From positions 868,001 through 932,000 of the forward strand of contig NZ_CP022278.1 of NCBI RefSeq assembly GCF_002216145.1: a stretch of 64,000 bases of DNA. The letters run 5' to 3'. This document shows, one piece after another, positions 8,039 to 18,509 of the stretch; positions within the stretch are counted from its first letter, which is position 1, and every line of letters starts with the position of its first letter. The notes under the pieces were generated by a model that was given only the letters and a program-made list of their open reading frames with translations, was not told where the DNA came from and searched no databases. This DNA is from Neisseria chenwenguii. Its GTDB lineage: Bacteria > Pseudomonadota > Gammaproteobacteria > Burkholderiales > Neisseriaceae. Position numbers and translations under genes: made by a program.

Positions 8039-8785
8039 ATGAGCACGCAAGACCTGAGCGGCAAAATTGCCCTAGTAACCGGCGCATCACGCGGTATCGG
8101 CGCAGCGATTGCCGACACACTGGCTGCGGCCGGCGCAACGGTTGTCGGCACGGCAACCTCTGAAAGCGGCGCGGCGGCCATCAGCGAGCGTTTGACGCAA
8201 TGGGGCGGTCAGGGGCGCGCGCTGAATGCGGGAGAAGAAGGCAGCATCGAAGCGCTGATTGCCGACATTGAAAAAACATTCGGCAAACTGGATATTTTGG
8301 TCAACAACGCCGGCATTACCCGCGACAACCTGTTGATGCGCATGAAAGAAGAAGAATGGGACGACATCATGCAGATCAACCTGAAATCAGTGTTCCGCGC
8401 GTCTAAAGCAGTGTTGCGCGGCATGATGAAACAGCGCGCCGGCCGCATCATCAACATCACATCGGTTGTCGGCGTAATGGGCAATGCCGGCCAAACCAAC
8501 TACGCCGCCGCCAAAGCGGGCTTAATCGGTTTTTCCAAATCGCTGGCACGCGAAGCCGGCAGCCGCGGCATCACGGTCAACTGCGTGGCGCCGGGCTTCA
8601 TCGACACCGACATGACCCGTGTCCTGCCTGAAGAAACGCGCAAAATGTTTGAAGCGCAAACTTCGCTGGGCAAATTCGGCGACGCGCAAGACATCGCCGA
8701 TGCGGTTTTGTTTTTGGCAAGCGACCAGGCGAAATACATTACCGGCCAAACGCTGCACGTCAACGGCGGGATGCTGATGCCGTAA
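8039..8785 (+). CDS. fabG: 3-oxoacyl-ACP reductase (FabG)
   Basis: FabG is the NADPH-dependent ketoreductase of the fatty-acid elongation cycle. The 248-residue short-chain dehydrogenase has the cofactor loop TGASRGIG at 14-21, NNAG at 89-92, catalytic Ser142, Tyr155 and Lys159 (YAAAK) and the C-terminal NGGMLMP. AAAAAGGA precedes the ATG. The upstream terminator indicates its own promoter. No acpP follows it here, unlike many fab clusters. Confidence 0.97.
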   Translation: MSTQDLSGKIALVTGASRGIGAAIADTLAAAGATVVGTATSESGAAAISERLTQWGGQGRALNAGEEGSIEALIADIEKTFGKLDILVNNAGITRDNLLMRMKEEEWDDIMQINLKSVFRASKAVLRGMMKQRAGRIINITSVVGVMGNAGQTNYAAAKAGLIGFSKSLAREAGSRGITVNCVAPGFIDTDMTRVLPEETRKMFEAQTSLGKFGDAQDIADAVLFLASDQAKYITGQTLHVNGGMLMP

Positions 8786-8819
8786 GATTAGAAATAATTC
8801 CGAAGTGTATTATTTTTGC

Positions 8820-8857
8820 AAAGGCCGTCTGAATGTTTACTTATTCAGACGGCCTTT
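8820..8857 (+). terminator. fabG terminator (inverted DUS)
   Basis: AAAGGCCGTCTGAAT pairs with ATTCAGACGGCCTTT across an 8-base loop, and the T-run continues to TTTTTATT. Confidence 0.85.
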
Positions 8858-9020
8858 TTATTAGATAAAACATTATCCTGCGGTGTTTCTTGCTATAATC
8901 GAAACGCCGTTTGCGTGAATGACTTCTGCATTTTTCGGCGATTTTTTCAGACGGTCTGAGCTTTTTGGAAAATCAAAAAACAGACGGTTGGATGCCGCCT
9001 GAAAAAGGGAAAACCCGCTA

Positions 9021-9056
9021 CAGACGTTATTCCCGCGCAGGCAGGAATAACGTCTG
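9021..9056. repeat. dRS3 nested in a 13-bp inverted repeat
   Basis: CAGACGTTATTCC (9021-9033) is perfectly complementary to 9044-9056, with a dRS3-like core at 9029-9048. A DUS-like TTTCAGACGG follows. Confidence 0.6.
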
Positions 9057-9272
9057 TGAAAATTTCAGACGGTCTCTTCGGTTTTCGCAACGGTCTCAAT
9101 CTGAAATTTTCGCAAGCAACAAACAGGCCGTCTGAAAACACCGCCGTCCAACCCCAAAACAACACAACAACCCGCCGCCGCATCGCCGCGCCCAACCAAT
9201 CTTTCAGACGGCCTGTCCGCCGTTCTGACGTGCCGATGCCGTCTGAAACCCTACGCTACAGAAACTGCGCCC

Positions 9273-11258
9273 ATGCCACACATCTCGCTCGCCCCCGTCG
9301 TTATCGTTCTGCTCGTTTCGGTCATCACCGTGATTTTCTGCCGCAAATTCAATGTTCCGTCCATGCTGGGCTACCTGCTGGTCGGCTTTATTGCGGGCCC
9401 GGGTATGCTGAGCCTGATTCCGAAAAGCGAGGCTACGGATTATTTGGGCGAAATCGGCATCGTGTTTCTGATGTTCAGCATCGGTCTCGAATTTTCGCTG
9501 CCCAAGCTCAAAGCCATGCGCCGTTTGGTGTTCGGATTGGGCGGTTTGCAGGTCGGCGTGACCATGCTGGCGGTGATGGGCGTTTTGATGATTGCGGGCA
9601 CGCCGTTTAACTGGGCGTTTGCCGTCGGCGGCGCGCTGGCGATGTCGTCCACCGCCATCGTCAGCCGCCTGCTTTCGGAAAAGTCCGAACTTGACCAGCC
9701 GCACGGCCAGATGGCAATGGGCGTGCTGCTGATGCAGGACATCGCCGTCGTGCCGCTGATGATTTTAATCCCCGCGCTCTCTGGCGGCAGCGAAGGCAGC
9801 CTTTGGGTAGAGTTGGGTTTAGCCGCGCTGAAAATGGCGGCGATGCTGGGCATTTTGTTTGTTGTCGGCAATAAAATCATGTCGCCGTGGTTCAGACTGG
9901 TCGCCAAACGCAAATCGTCCGAACTTTTTATGATTAATGTGCTGCTGGTGACGCTGGGCGTGGCTTATCTGACCGAATCGGCCGGTCTGTCGCTGGCGTT
10001 GGGCGCGTTTGTGGCTGGAATGCTGTTGTCCGAAACCGAATACCGCTTTCAGGTGGAAGACGACATCCGTCCGTTCCGCGACATTCTGCTCGGTTTTTTC
10101 TTTATCACTGTCGGCATGAAGCTCGACATTCAGGCGCTCGGCAGCAACTGGCAGATGGTGCTGGTTTTGTTTGCCGTGTTGATTCTTCTGAAAGCGCTGG
10201 TCATTTTCCTGATTGCCCGCCGTATGCAGCACCCAAACGCCGACAGTCTGAAAGCCGCGCTGTATCTGGCGCAAGGCGGCGAATTCGGTTTCGTGATGCT
10301 GGCGGTTTCCAGCAAAATCAACATGGTTTCGCCCGCGCTGGAACAAGCCGCTACCGCGGCCATTCTGCTTTCCATGATTGCCGCGCCGTTCCTCTTGGGA
10401 AGCAGCGACAAAATCGTTTCGCTGCTGTTTAAATCCAACGATTGGGACTTAAAAGCCGTCGATTTGCACGCCATGCTGGTCGAAACCATGAGCAAATCCG
10501 AACACGTCCTCATCATCGGTTTCGGACGCGGCGGACAAACCATCGGCCGTATCCTCGCGCAGGAAAACATTCCCTACTTCGCCCTCGACCTCGACGCCGA
10601 GCGCGTCCATATCGCCCACAGCGCGGGTGAGCCGGTGGCGTTCGGTGACGCCAAACGCCGCGAAGTGCTCGAAGCCGCAGGCCTGGCACGCGCCAAAATG
10701 GTTGTTTTAACCATCAACAATATGCACGAAACCCAACACATTCTCGACAACATCATGGCGATGCACCCGGGTATGCAGGTTTACGCCCGCGCCATCGACG
10801 ACGATTACGTCAAACACTTCACCGACATGGGCGCCGAAGAAGCCGTTTCCGACACCAAAGAAACCAGCCTCGCCCTCGCCGCCTACGCCATGCTCGCCAA
10901 CGGCGTGCCGTACAACCGCGTTTACCAAACCCTGATGAACATCCGCCGCAGCCGTTACGCCTCGCTGGAGGATCTGTTTGTCGGCAGCGATGACGAAACC
11001 ACGTTTTCCGAAGAAAGCCACAACATCAGCCGCCACGCGTTTACCCTCGTCGGCGAAGCCCACGCCATCGGCAAAAGCATCCACGAGCTGCCGACAGACC
11101 GCAAACACCTCAAACTGCTGTTTATCCGCCGCAATACCGGCCGCATCGAAAACCCCGATCCCGACTTCCGTTTCCAATCCGGCGACATTTTGGTGGTTGC
11201 CGGCCGAAAAGAAGAAATTATTTCTTTTGAAAACTGGAGTTTGCAGGGAAAAGCCTGA
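9273..11258 (+). CDS. KefB/CPA2-type monovalent cation:proton antiporter
   Basis: The 661-residue protein has about a dozen hydrophobic segments over residues 1-385, typical of the CPA2 exchanger fold (LLMQDIAVVPLMILI, GAFVAGMLLSETEYR). A cytoplasmic TrkA-N domain follows with the nucleotide-binding loop IIGFGRGGQTIGRIL (about 412-426), then a TrkA-C domain near 575-655 (EAHAIGKSIHELP). Relatives export K+ or Na+ in exchange for protons, gated by nucleotides or glutathione adducts; it resembles KefB/KefC and YbaL, and substrate choice cannot be read from sequence. It is a single gene with no KefG/KefF partner nearby. Confidence 0.9.
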   Translation: MPHISLAPVVIVLLVSVITVIFCRKFNVPSMLGYLLVGFIAGPGMLSLIPKSEATDYLGEIGIVFLMFSIGLEFSLPKLKAMRRLVFGLGGLQVGVTMLAVMGVLMIAGTPFNWAFAVGGALAMSSTAIVSRLLSEKSELDQPHGQMAMGVLLMQDIAVVPLMILIPALSGGSEGSLWVELGLAALKMAAMLGILFVVGNKIMSPWFRLVAKRKSSELFMINVLLVTLGVAYLTESAGLSLALGAFVAGMLLSETEYRFQVEDDIRPFRDILLGFFFITVGMKLDIQALGSNWQMVLVLFAVLILLKALVIFLIARRMQHPNADSLKAALYLAQGGEFGFVMLAVSSKINMVSPALEQAATAAILLSMIAAPFLLGSSDKIVSLLFKSNDWDLKAVDLHAMLVETMSKSEHVLIIGFGRGGQTIGRILAQENIPYFALDLDAERVHIAHSAGEPVAFGDAKRREVLEAAGLARAKMVVLTINNMHETQHILDNIMAMHPGMQVYARAIDDDYVKHFTDMGAEEAVSDTKETSLALAAYAMLANGVPYNRVYQTLMNIRRSRYASLEDLFVGSDDETTFSEESHNISRHAFTLVGEAHAIGKSIHELPTDRKHLKLLFIRRNTGRIENPDPDFRFQSGDILVVAGRKEEIISFENWSLQGKA

Positions 11259-11329
11259 TTCCCCGCAAATAAAACTTGCGTAACAAACGGTTTTTTGATT
11301 TAATAACGTCTTCGCAGTTTTGCGTAAAC

Positions 11330-11405
11330 GGGTGATTAGCTCAGTTGGTAGAGCGTCTGCCTTACAAGCAGAATGTCGGCGGTTCGACTCCGTCATCACC
11401 CACCA
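11330..11405 (+). tRNA. tRNA-Val (TAC), copy 1
   Basis: The 76-nt cloverleaf has acceptor GGGTGAT/ATCACCC, an encoded CCA and the anticodon loop CTTACAA with TAC at 11363-11365. It is identical to the copy at 11561. Confidence 0.97.
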
Positions 11406-11437
11406 GTTTCCCTTTCACCGCTTATGCGTTGAAATGC

Positions 11438-11514
11438 GCGGTGGTAGCTCAGTTGGTTAGAGTACCGGCCTGTCACGCCGGGGGTCGCGGGTTCGAGCCC
11501 CGTCCGCCGCGCCA
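11438..11514 (+). tRNA. tRNA-Asp (GTC), copy 1
   Basis: The 77-nt cloverleaf has acceptor GCGGTGG/CCGCCGC with one G-T pair, G discriminator, encoded CCA and anticodon GTC at 11472-11474. It lies 32 bp after tRNA-Val and shares its transcript. Confidence 0.97.
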
Positions 11515-11520
11515 AATTCC

Positions 11521-11546
11521 AAAAGTACCGTTTAACGGTGCTTTTT
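11521..11546 (+). terminator. Terminator after tRNA unit 1
   Basis: AAAAGTACCGT pairs with ACGGTGCTTTT around TTA and a T-run follows. Its imperfect stem (one G-T pair) differs from the terminator of unit 2. Confidence 0.7.
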
Positions 11547-11560
11547 AATTAAGAAGTTTC

Positions 11561-11636
11561 GGGTGATTAGCTCAGTTGGTAGAGCGTCTGCCTTACAAGC
11601 AGAATGTCGGCGGTTCGACTCCGTCATCACCCACCA
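11561..11636 (+). tRNA. tRNA-Val (TAC), copy 2
   Basis: It is identical to 11330-11405 and exactly 231 bp downstream, so it is a tandem duplicate. Confidence 0.97.
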
Positions 11637-11668
11637 GTTTCCCTTTCACCGCTTATGCGTTGAAATGC

Positions 11669-11745
11669 GCGGTGGTAGCTCAGTTGGTTAGAGTACCGGC
11701 CTGTCACGCCGGGGGTCGCGGGTTCGAGCCCCGTCCGCCGCGCCA
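11669..11745 (+). tRNA. tRNA-Asp (GTC), copy 2
   Basis: It is identical to 11438-11514. The 32-bp spacer to its tRNA-Val is also identical, so the duplicated block covers both genes. Confidence 0.97.
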
Positions 11746-11751
11746 AATTTT

Positions 11752-11780
11752 AAAAGCACCGTTTTCTGCGGTGCTTTTTT
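11752..11780 (+). terminator. Terminator after tRNA unit 2
   Basis: AGCACCG pairs with CGGTGCT around TTTTCTG, followed by TTTTTT. Confidence 0.85.
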
Positions 11781-11890
11781 GCACATAACGCTTACCTCTT
11801 CCTCCTAACACAAACTGTTTTTCTACCAATTTTGGTTTTAATTAATTTTTAACCGTCGATTTTTAATTCCTGACACTCACACCAAACAAA

Positions 11891-11929
11891 AACAGAGGCC
11901 GTCCGAAAAATATTCAGACGGCCTCTGTT
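11891..11929 (-). terminator. dnaJ terminator (inverted DUS)
   Basis: AACAGAGGCC and GGCCTCTGTT extend an inverted DUS pair, one arm of which carries GTCCGAA in place of GTCTGAA. It lies about 40 bp past the dnaJ stop. Confidence 0.75.
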
Positions 11930-11971
11930 TTCCGTCGGCATTACCAATCTTCTGATAAAACACGACAAAAA

Positions 11972-13117
11972 TCAGTCAAACAAATCGCCTACTTTATCCC
12001 AAAACGACTTCTTACGTGGTGTTTGACTGCGGTCAAGACCGGTGGAGATTTTTTCAAATTCTTCCAACAGCTCTTTCTGGCGATCGGTCAGGTTGACGGG
12101 GGTTTCGACCAAAACGTGGCAGTACAAATCTCCCGTGGCGCTGGAACGCAGCGATTTGATGCCCTTGCCTTTGACGCGCATACGGCGGCCGGTTTGGGTT
12201 TCTTTCGGGATGTTGAGTTTGACTTTGCCGTCAAGCGTAGGCACTTCCACGTCGCCGCCGAGCGCGGCGACGGCGAAGCTGATGGGCAGTTCGCAATGCA
12301 GATCCAAGCCGTTGCGCTCGAAGATTTTGTGTTCTTTCACGCGCACGTTGACGTACAAATCGCCGGCGGGTGCGCCGTGTTGGCCGGGTTCGCCCTCGCC
12401 GCTCAGGCGGATGCGTTGTCCGTCGTCGATGCCGGCGGGAATGTTGACTTCCACGGTTTTACTGGTTTTGGTACGCCCTTCGCCGCGGCATTTGACGCAC
12501 GGGTCTTTGATTTCGCGTCCCGTGCCGTGACAGGTCGGACAGGTCTGCTGCATCTGGAAAATCGCCTGACGGATGTGCACCGTTCCCGATCCGTGGCAGG
12601 TCGAACAGGTTGAAGCGGATGTTCCCGGCTTGGCGCCGCTGCCGTGGCAGACGTCGCATTCTTCGTAAGTCGGAATGTTGATGCGCTTTTTGATACCTTT
12701 GGCGGCCTCTTCGAGCGTAATTTCCACGCCGACCTGCAAGTCTGCTCCCTGATAATTGGGCTGGCGTCCGCCGCCTGCGCCGCCGCCAAACATCTGGCTG
12801 AAAATGTCGCCGAAATCAAAGCCCTGCGCACCGCCGAAGCCGCCGCCAAATCCGCCGAACCCGCCCGCGCCACCAAATCCGCCGGCGCCCTGTTCAAACG
12901 CGGCATGGCCGAATTGGTCGTATGCGGCACGTTTTTCCTTGTCGGAAAGCGTGTCGTAGGCTTTTTGAACTTCCTTAAATTTCTCTTCCGCTTCCTTGTT
13001 GTCGGGATTGCGGTCGGGATGGTATTTCATCGCCAGCTTGCGGTAGGCTTTTTTGATGTCGTCGTCGCTAGCGCCTTTGGCGACACCCAGCGTTTCGTAA
13101 TAGTCTTTGTTGCTCAT
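11972..13117 (-). CDS. dnaJ: Chaperone protein DnaJ
   Basis: DnaJ delivers unfolded proteins to DnaK and stimulates its ATPase. The 381-residue protein has the J-domain with HPD at 33-35, a Gly/Phe-rich segment of repeated GGFGG units (about 75-125), four zinc-finger repeats ([32 protein letters not shown]) and the C-terminal peptide-binding domains, so it is a complete type I DnaJ. dnaK is not adjacent; the gene stands alone between the tRNA units and a divergent manganese-exporter locus. Confidence 0.98.
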   Translation of the reverse strand: MSNKDYYETLGVAKGASDDDIKKAYRKLAMKYHPDRNPDNKEAEEKFKEVQKAYDTLSDKEKRAAYDQFGHAAFEQGAGGFGGAGGFGGFGGGFGGAQGFDFGDIFSQMFGGGAGGGRQPNYQGADLQVGVEITLEEAAKGIKKRINIPTYEECDVCHGSGAKPGTSASTCSTCHGSGTVHIRQAIFQMQQTCPTCHGTGREIKDPCVKCRGEGRTKTSKTVEVNIPAGIDDGQRIRLSGEGEPGQHGAPAGDLYVNVRVKEHKIFERNGLDLHCELPISFAVAALGGDVEVPTLDGKVKLNIPKETQTGRRMRVKGKGIKSLRSSATGDLYCHVLVETPVNLTDRQKELLEEFEKISTGLDRSQTPRKKSFWDKVGDLFD

Positions 13118-13201
13118 GGTTTGGTCTGAATGAAAATGTAATGAAATCGGATTCTATAATATGGGCGGTGGCAGGAAACTCAAGGGCGGCGGGACAAATA
13201 A

Positions 13202-13243
13202 AGGCCGTCCGAAAACGGCGCAGCGGCGGTTTTCAGACGGCCT
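13202..13243. terminator. Inverted DUS pair between dnaJ and the riboswitch
   Basis: AGGCCGTCCGAAAAC (variant DUS) pairs with GTTTTCAGACGGCCT across 12 bases. It lies between divergent genes, just upstream of the promoter at 13247. Confidence 0.55.
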
Positions 13244-13246
13244 GCC

Positions 13247-13275
13247 TTGTTTTACCTAACGTCTTTCATTATAAT
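13247..13275 (+). promoter_or_regulatory. Promoter of the manganese-exporter leader
   Basis: TTGTTT, a 17-bp spacer and a perfect TATAAT (13270-13275). Transcription would start near 13282, only a few bases before the riboswitch P1 stem. Confidence 0.75.
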
Positions 13276-13284
13276 TCCGCCACT

Positions 13285-13390
13285 CTTACGGGAGTAGCTA
13301 TCTGAATTTTCCCAGAGCCCCGGTCAACATCATCGCCCTTGTGCGTGGCCGCGGCATCTTCTGCCAAACGGAAGACCGGCGAGACGTAAG
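13285..13390 (+). promoter_or_regulatory. yybP-ykoY-type manganese riboswitch aptamer
   Basis: P1 is CTTACG (13285-13290) pairing with CGTAAG (13385-13390). Inside it are the two conserved loop signatures of the family: GGGAGTAGC straight after P1 and GAAGACCGGCGAGA before its 3' strand. The class binds Mn2+ between these loops and usually controls manganese exporters, which fits the GDT1-family gene downstream. The assignment rests on motif and context; I have not scored it against a covariance model. Confidence 0.85.
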
Positions 13391-13394
13391 CGTT

Positions 13395-13443
13395 GCAGAT
13401 ACCCGCGCGGGCGGTATCTGCGGCGCTTTCCCGCCCGCGTTTT
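13395..13443 (+). terminator. Riboswitch expression platform: competing hairpins
   Basis: Two mutually exclusive stems share bases 13406-13414. GCAGATACC (13395-13403) pairs with GGTATCTGC (13413-13421) as an antiterminator-like stem. CGCGGGCGG (13406-13414) pairs perfectly with CCGCCCGCG (13431-13439), followed by TTTT, as an intrinsic terminator. The arrangement fits transcriptional control by the aptamer just upstream. Confidence 0.75.
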
Positions 13444-13462
13444 CGGTTTGAGTATCTAAAAA

Positions 13463-14035
13463 ATGGAAGCCTTCCTTTCCTCGACGCTCGGCGTCGCCAT
13501 CACCGAAATCGGTGATAAAACCCAGCTTTTGGCCTTGTTTCTTGCCGCCCGTTTTGCGCAGAAAAATGCGATTGTGGCGGGCATTTTTGTGGCGACGCTG
13601 TTAAACCATCTGGTTTCGGCTTCTTTGGGCGTGTGGCTGGCGCAGTTTGTGTCACCCGAGATGGTGAAATGGATCGTCGGCGGCAGTTTTATTGCGGTCG
13701 GGCTGTGGCTGCTGCTGCCAGACAAAGACGATAATCCCGACAGCAAATGGCTGAAATACGGGGCGTTTGGTGCGACGGTGGTGCTGTTTTTTCTGGCGGA
13801 AATCGGTGATAAAACGCAGATTGCGACGGTGTTGCTGGCGGCGAAATATCAGGCATTGTTTATGGTGGTGGCGGGCAGCGTGCTGGGGCTGATGCTGGCG
13901 AATGTGCCGGTAGTGTATCTGGGCGAGATGCTGATGAAGAAAATTCCCGCCAAAGCTGTGCGCATCGCGGCCTGCGTGCTGTTTTGCGTATTGGGCTTGG
14001 TGACGCTGGCAGGGCGGGGAATTGCGCTGGGTTAG
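13463..14035 (+). CDS. GDT1/TMEM165 (UPF0016) family manganese exporter
   Basis: The 190-residue membrane protein has two homologous halves, each with the signature E-x-G-D-K-T-Q (TEIGDKTQLLALFLAARF near residue 15, AEIGDKTQIATVLLAAKY near 113), and six or so hydrophobic helices. Family members exchange Mn2+ or Ca2+ for protons; Vibrio MneA is a bacterial example. The upstream manganese riboswitch supports Mn2+ efflux at the inner membrane. The ATG at 13463 lacks a strong Shine-Dalgarno. It ends 11 bp before the next gene, with a DUS overlapping its stop. Confidence 0.88.
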   Translation: MEAFLSSTLGVAITEIGDKTQLLALFLAARFAQKNAIVAGIFVATLLNHLVSASLGVWLAQFVSPEMVKWIVGGSFIAVGLWLLLPDKDDNPDSKWLKYGAFGATVVLFFLAEIGDKTQIATVLLAAKYQALFMVVAGSVLGLMLANVPVVYLGEMLMKKIPAKAVRIAACVLFCVLGLVTLAGRGIALG

Positions 14036-14046
14036 GCCGTCTGAAA

Positions 14047-14694
14047 ATGTTTGAGATTCTGTTTCGCAACGAAGATTTTGTCGCGGTTAACAAGCCTTGC
14101 GGGGTGGCGGTGCAGCAGGAATCGCTGCTGCCCGATTTGGCCGCGCAGCTTGGTGTGGCGCGGCTTTGGCTGGTGCACCGCTTGGATAAGGAAACGAGCG
14201 GGGTTTTGCTGTTGGCTTTAAACGCAGAATCGGCGTCTGAACTTGCGCAGATGTTTACGGACAAGGCGGTGAAGAAAACCTATCTGGCTTTGAGCGACCG
14301 CAAGCCGTCGAAAAAGCAGGGCTGGGTTAAGGGCGGAATGGAAAAATCGCGGCGCGGTTCGTGGAAGCTGACGCGTGCGGCGGAAAATTTTGCCGTGACC
14401 CGCTTTCAGAGTTTCGGCTTGGAAAACAGCCTGCGGCTGTTTATTCTCGAGCCGCACACGGGTAAAACCCATCAGTTGCGCGTTGCGGCGAAAAGCCTCG
14501 GCAGCCCGCTTCTGGGCGACAGCCGCTACGGCGGCAGCCCGGCGCCGCGCCTGTTTCTTCATGCCTGGAAAATCTGTTTGGACCGGCACGGCAGCACGCT
14601 GGAAATCTCTGCGCCTTTGGGTAAAGAATGGCCGTCTGAAAAAATAAAAGCGTTAACCGTTCCCGTCAAGCAGTTAACAGACGGCATAGTATAA
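14047..14694 (+). CDS. RluA-family pseudouridine synthase
   Basis: The 215-residue enzyme isomerises uridine in rRNA or tRNA. It starts MFEILFRNEDFVAVNKPCGV, has the catalytic aspartate Asp47 in HRLDKETSG, and GKTHQLRVAAKSLGSPLLGDSRYGG in the C-terminal half. It lacks an N-terminal S4 domain, as in the compact RluA/TruC-like branch. The target site is not predictable. The frame is open from 13984, but the ATG at 14047 starts the conserved domain directly after the DUS. Confidence 0.88.
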   Translation: MFEILFRNEDFVAVNKPCGVAVQQESLLPDLAAQLGVARLWLVHRLDKETSGVLLLALNAESASELAQMFTDKAVKKTYLALSDRKPSKKQGWVKGGMEKSRRGSWKLTRAAENFAVTRFQSFGLENSLRLFILEPHTGKTHQLRVAAKSLGSPLLGDSRYGGSPAPRLFLHAWKICLDRHGSTLEISAPLGKEWPSEKIKALTVPVKQLTDGIV

Positions 14695-14726
14695 TGGCCG
14701 CTCCTATTGAAAAGACACACAACAGC

Positions 14727-15371
14727 ATGAAAACGATTTACACCCGACTGCTTCCTGCATTGATTCTCGGCCTGACTACATGGCAGGCGCAGGCGGCAAA
14801 CTATATCTGCAACGTTGACGGCACGCCCGTCTTTACCAATAAAAAAGTCGGCAAAGACTGCACGGCCTCCCAAACCGACGGCACAGCGGAAATCTCCGAT
14901 GAAACCGCCCAACAGGCGCAGCCCGAAAAAATCAACCTGAAAGAGCCGCCCGGCGAAGCCGCGCCCGAGGTCGACGACATCAAAATCCTGACAAGCAAAC
15001 AAAGCGGCAGCGTAACCAATTCCGCCGATGCGGCCAATCCCCGCCTGAACATCAAACTTCGCAAGGGCGGAACGGCGGGAACGGCAGATTTGAAATCGGC
15101 CAAAGAGCGTGCCGCCGAACTCAACCGCAAAGCCAAAATCATCCCCGCCCCCGTTATTGCCGCCCCTGCGGCCAAATCCAAGCCGCAGCTGACGCGCAAG
15201 CAGATTCTGCAAAACGAAGTGCGCAACGAGCAGGCCGCGCTGGTGCGCGCCAAAGCGCAGTTGAGCGTAGCGCAGAAAAAAGGCGATGTGGCGAAAATCA
15301 GCCGTCTGAATCAGGCGGTGAAAGACCGAGAAGCCAATATTCGGGCGATTCAGGGCGAAATGCGCCGCTGA
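14727..15371 (+). CDS. DUF4124-domain secreted protein
   Basis: The 214-residue product has a cleavable signal peptide (TRLLPALILGLTTWQAQA, then ANYIC) and a DUF4124 module with YICNVDGTPVFTNKKVGKDC near the mature N-terminus. The rest is Ala/Lys/Glu-rich and ends in a predicted coiled coil (about 160-214). An ATG at 14694 is in frame but would put 11 extra residues before the signal. DUF4124 proteins are periplasmic and of unknown role. Confidence 0.8.
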   Translation: MKTIYTRLLPALILGLTTWQAQAANYICNVDGTPVFTNKKVGKDCTASQTDGTAEISDETAQQAQPEKINLKEPPGEAAPEVDDIKILTSKQSGSVTNSADAANPRLNIKLRKGGTAGTADLKSAKERAAELNRKAKIIPAPVIAAPAAKSKPQLTRKQILQNEVRNEQAALVRAKAQLSVAQKKGDVAKISRLNQAVKDREANIRAIQGEMRR

Positions 15372-15396
15372 TAGTCCAGCCGCAGGCACTATTTCA

Positions 15397-15558
15397 ATGA
15401 AACTGCTGTTAAAGTCTGTCTTGGGTGTTTTGACAGTATCGGCAGCCAATATTCTGCTTTATCCCGATAAATCCCCTTTAAAATTACTGCTGGAAAGTCT
15501 GATTTCCGTCGGCGTTCTTACTGCCGTTCTTTATACCGTTTTCAAGCAGAGAAAATAA
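15397..15558 (+). CDS. Small membrane protein, 53 aa
   Basis: An ATG at 15397, 25 bp after the DUF4124 stop, opens a 53-codon frame. It begins MKLLLKSVLGVLTVSAANIL, has a charged turn (YPDKSP) and a second hydrophobic segment (LLESLISVGVLTAVLYTVF), and ends KQRK. The two-helix profile with basic ends is typical of a real small membrane protein. No strong Shine-Dalgarno is visible. It may be translated with the gene upstream. Confidence 0.55.
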   Translation: MKLLLKSVLGVLTVSAANILLYPDKSPLKLLLESLISVGVLTAVLYTVFKQRK

Positions 15559-15575
15559 TATCGGAAATCCTACTG

Positions 15576-15654
15576 AAGGCCGTCTGAAAACTTTGATGGT
15601 TGGCGAGCTTAGTCGAACCGCTACGCTCGGCAGCCGGTGTTTTCAGACGGCCTT
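15576..15654. terminator. Long-loop inverted DUS pair
   Basis: AAGGCCGTCTGAAAAC pairs with GTTTTCAGACGGCCTT. The 47-base loop contains GAGCTTAGTCGAACCGCTACGCTCGG, a distant cousin of the dispersed repeat at 29764. Confidence 0.6.
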
Positions 15655-15688
15655 CTGCGTTCAATCCGCCATACCGCCAACTCCTTGA

Positions 15689-18385
<2,697 letters not shown>

Positions 18386-18400
18386 TTTTGAAGGAAACAA

Positions 18401-18425
18401 AGGCCGTCTGAATTTTCAGACGGCC
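18401..18425. terminator. leuS terminator (inverted DUS)
   Basis: GGCCGTCTGAA pairs with TTCAGACGGCC around two bases, 16 bp past the leuS stop. A second inverted repeat (AAAACGGG/CCCGTTTT, 18449-18468) and a TTTTTT tract follow, so the leuS-comP junction has back-to-back stops. Confidence 0.75.
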
Positions 18426-18509
18426 CGAGCCGTAGAAATTACCGGTCTAAAACGGGGGTACCCGTTTTGGGCTGTTTTTTTACAAAGGCCCCCACCTTCA
18501 TCCAAGGCT

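Larger units (their letters stand above)
8786..9272. other. 487-bp gap, fabG to antiporter
   Basis: It holds the fabG terminator, a possible extended -10 (TGCTATAAT, 8891-8899), several DUS copies of varying quality and a dRS3 nested in a longer inverted repeat (9021-9056). I see no convincing gene. Confidence 0.5.

Noticed and set aside
9204..9704. 166-codon minus-strand frame over the antiporter start
   Set aside because: It overlaps the conserved N-terminal helices of the antiporter and has a shadow composition.
11345..11788. Two 67-70-codon frames across the tRNA units
   Set aside because: They read through tRNA genes; their near identity only reflects the duplicated tRNA unit.
15604..15638. 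Possible fourth copy of the dispersed repeat in the leuS leader
   Set aside because: Only AGTCGAACCGCTACGCTCGG is similar; the core word and order do not match well enough.
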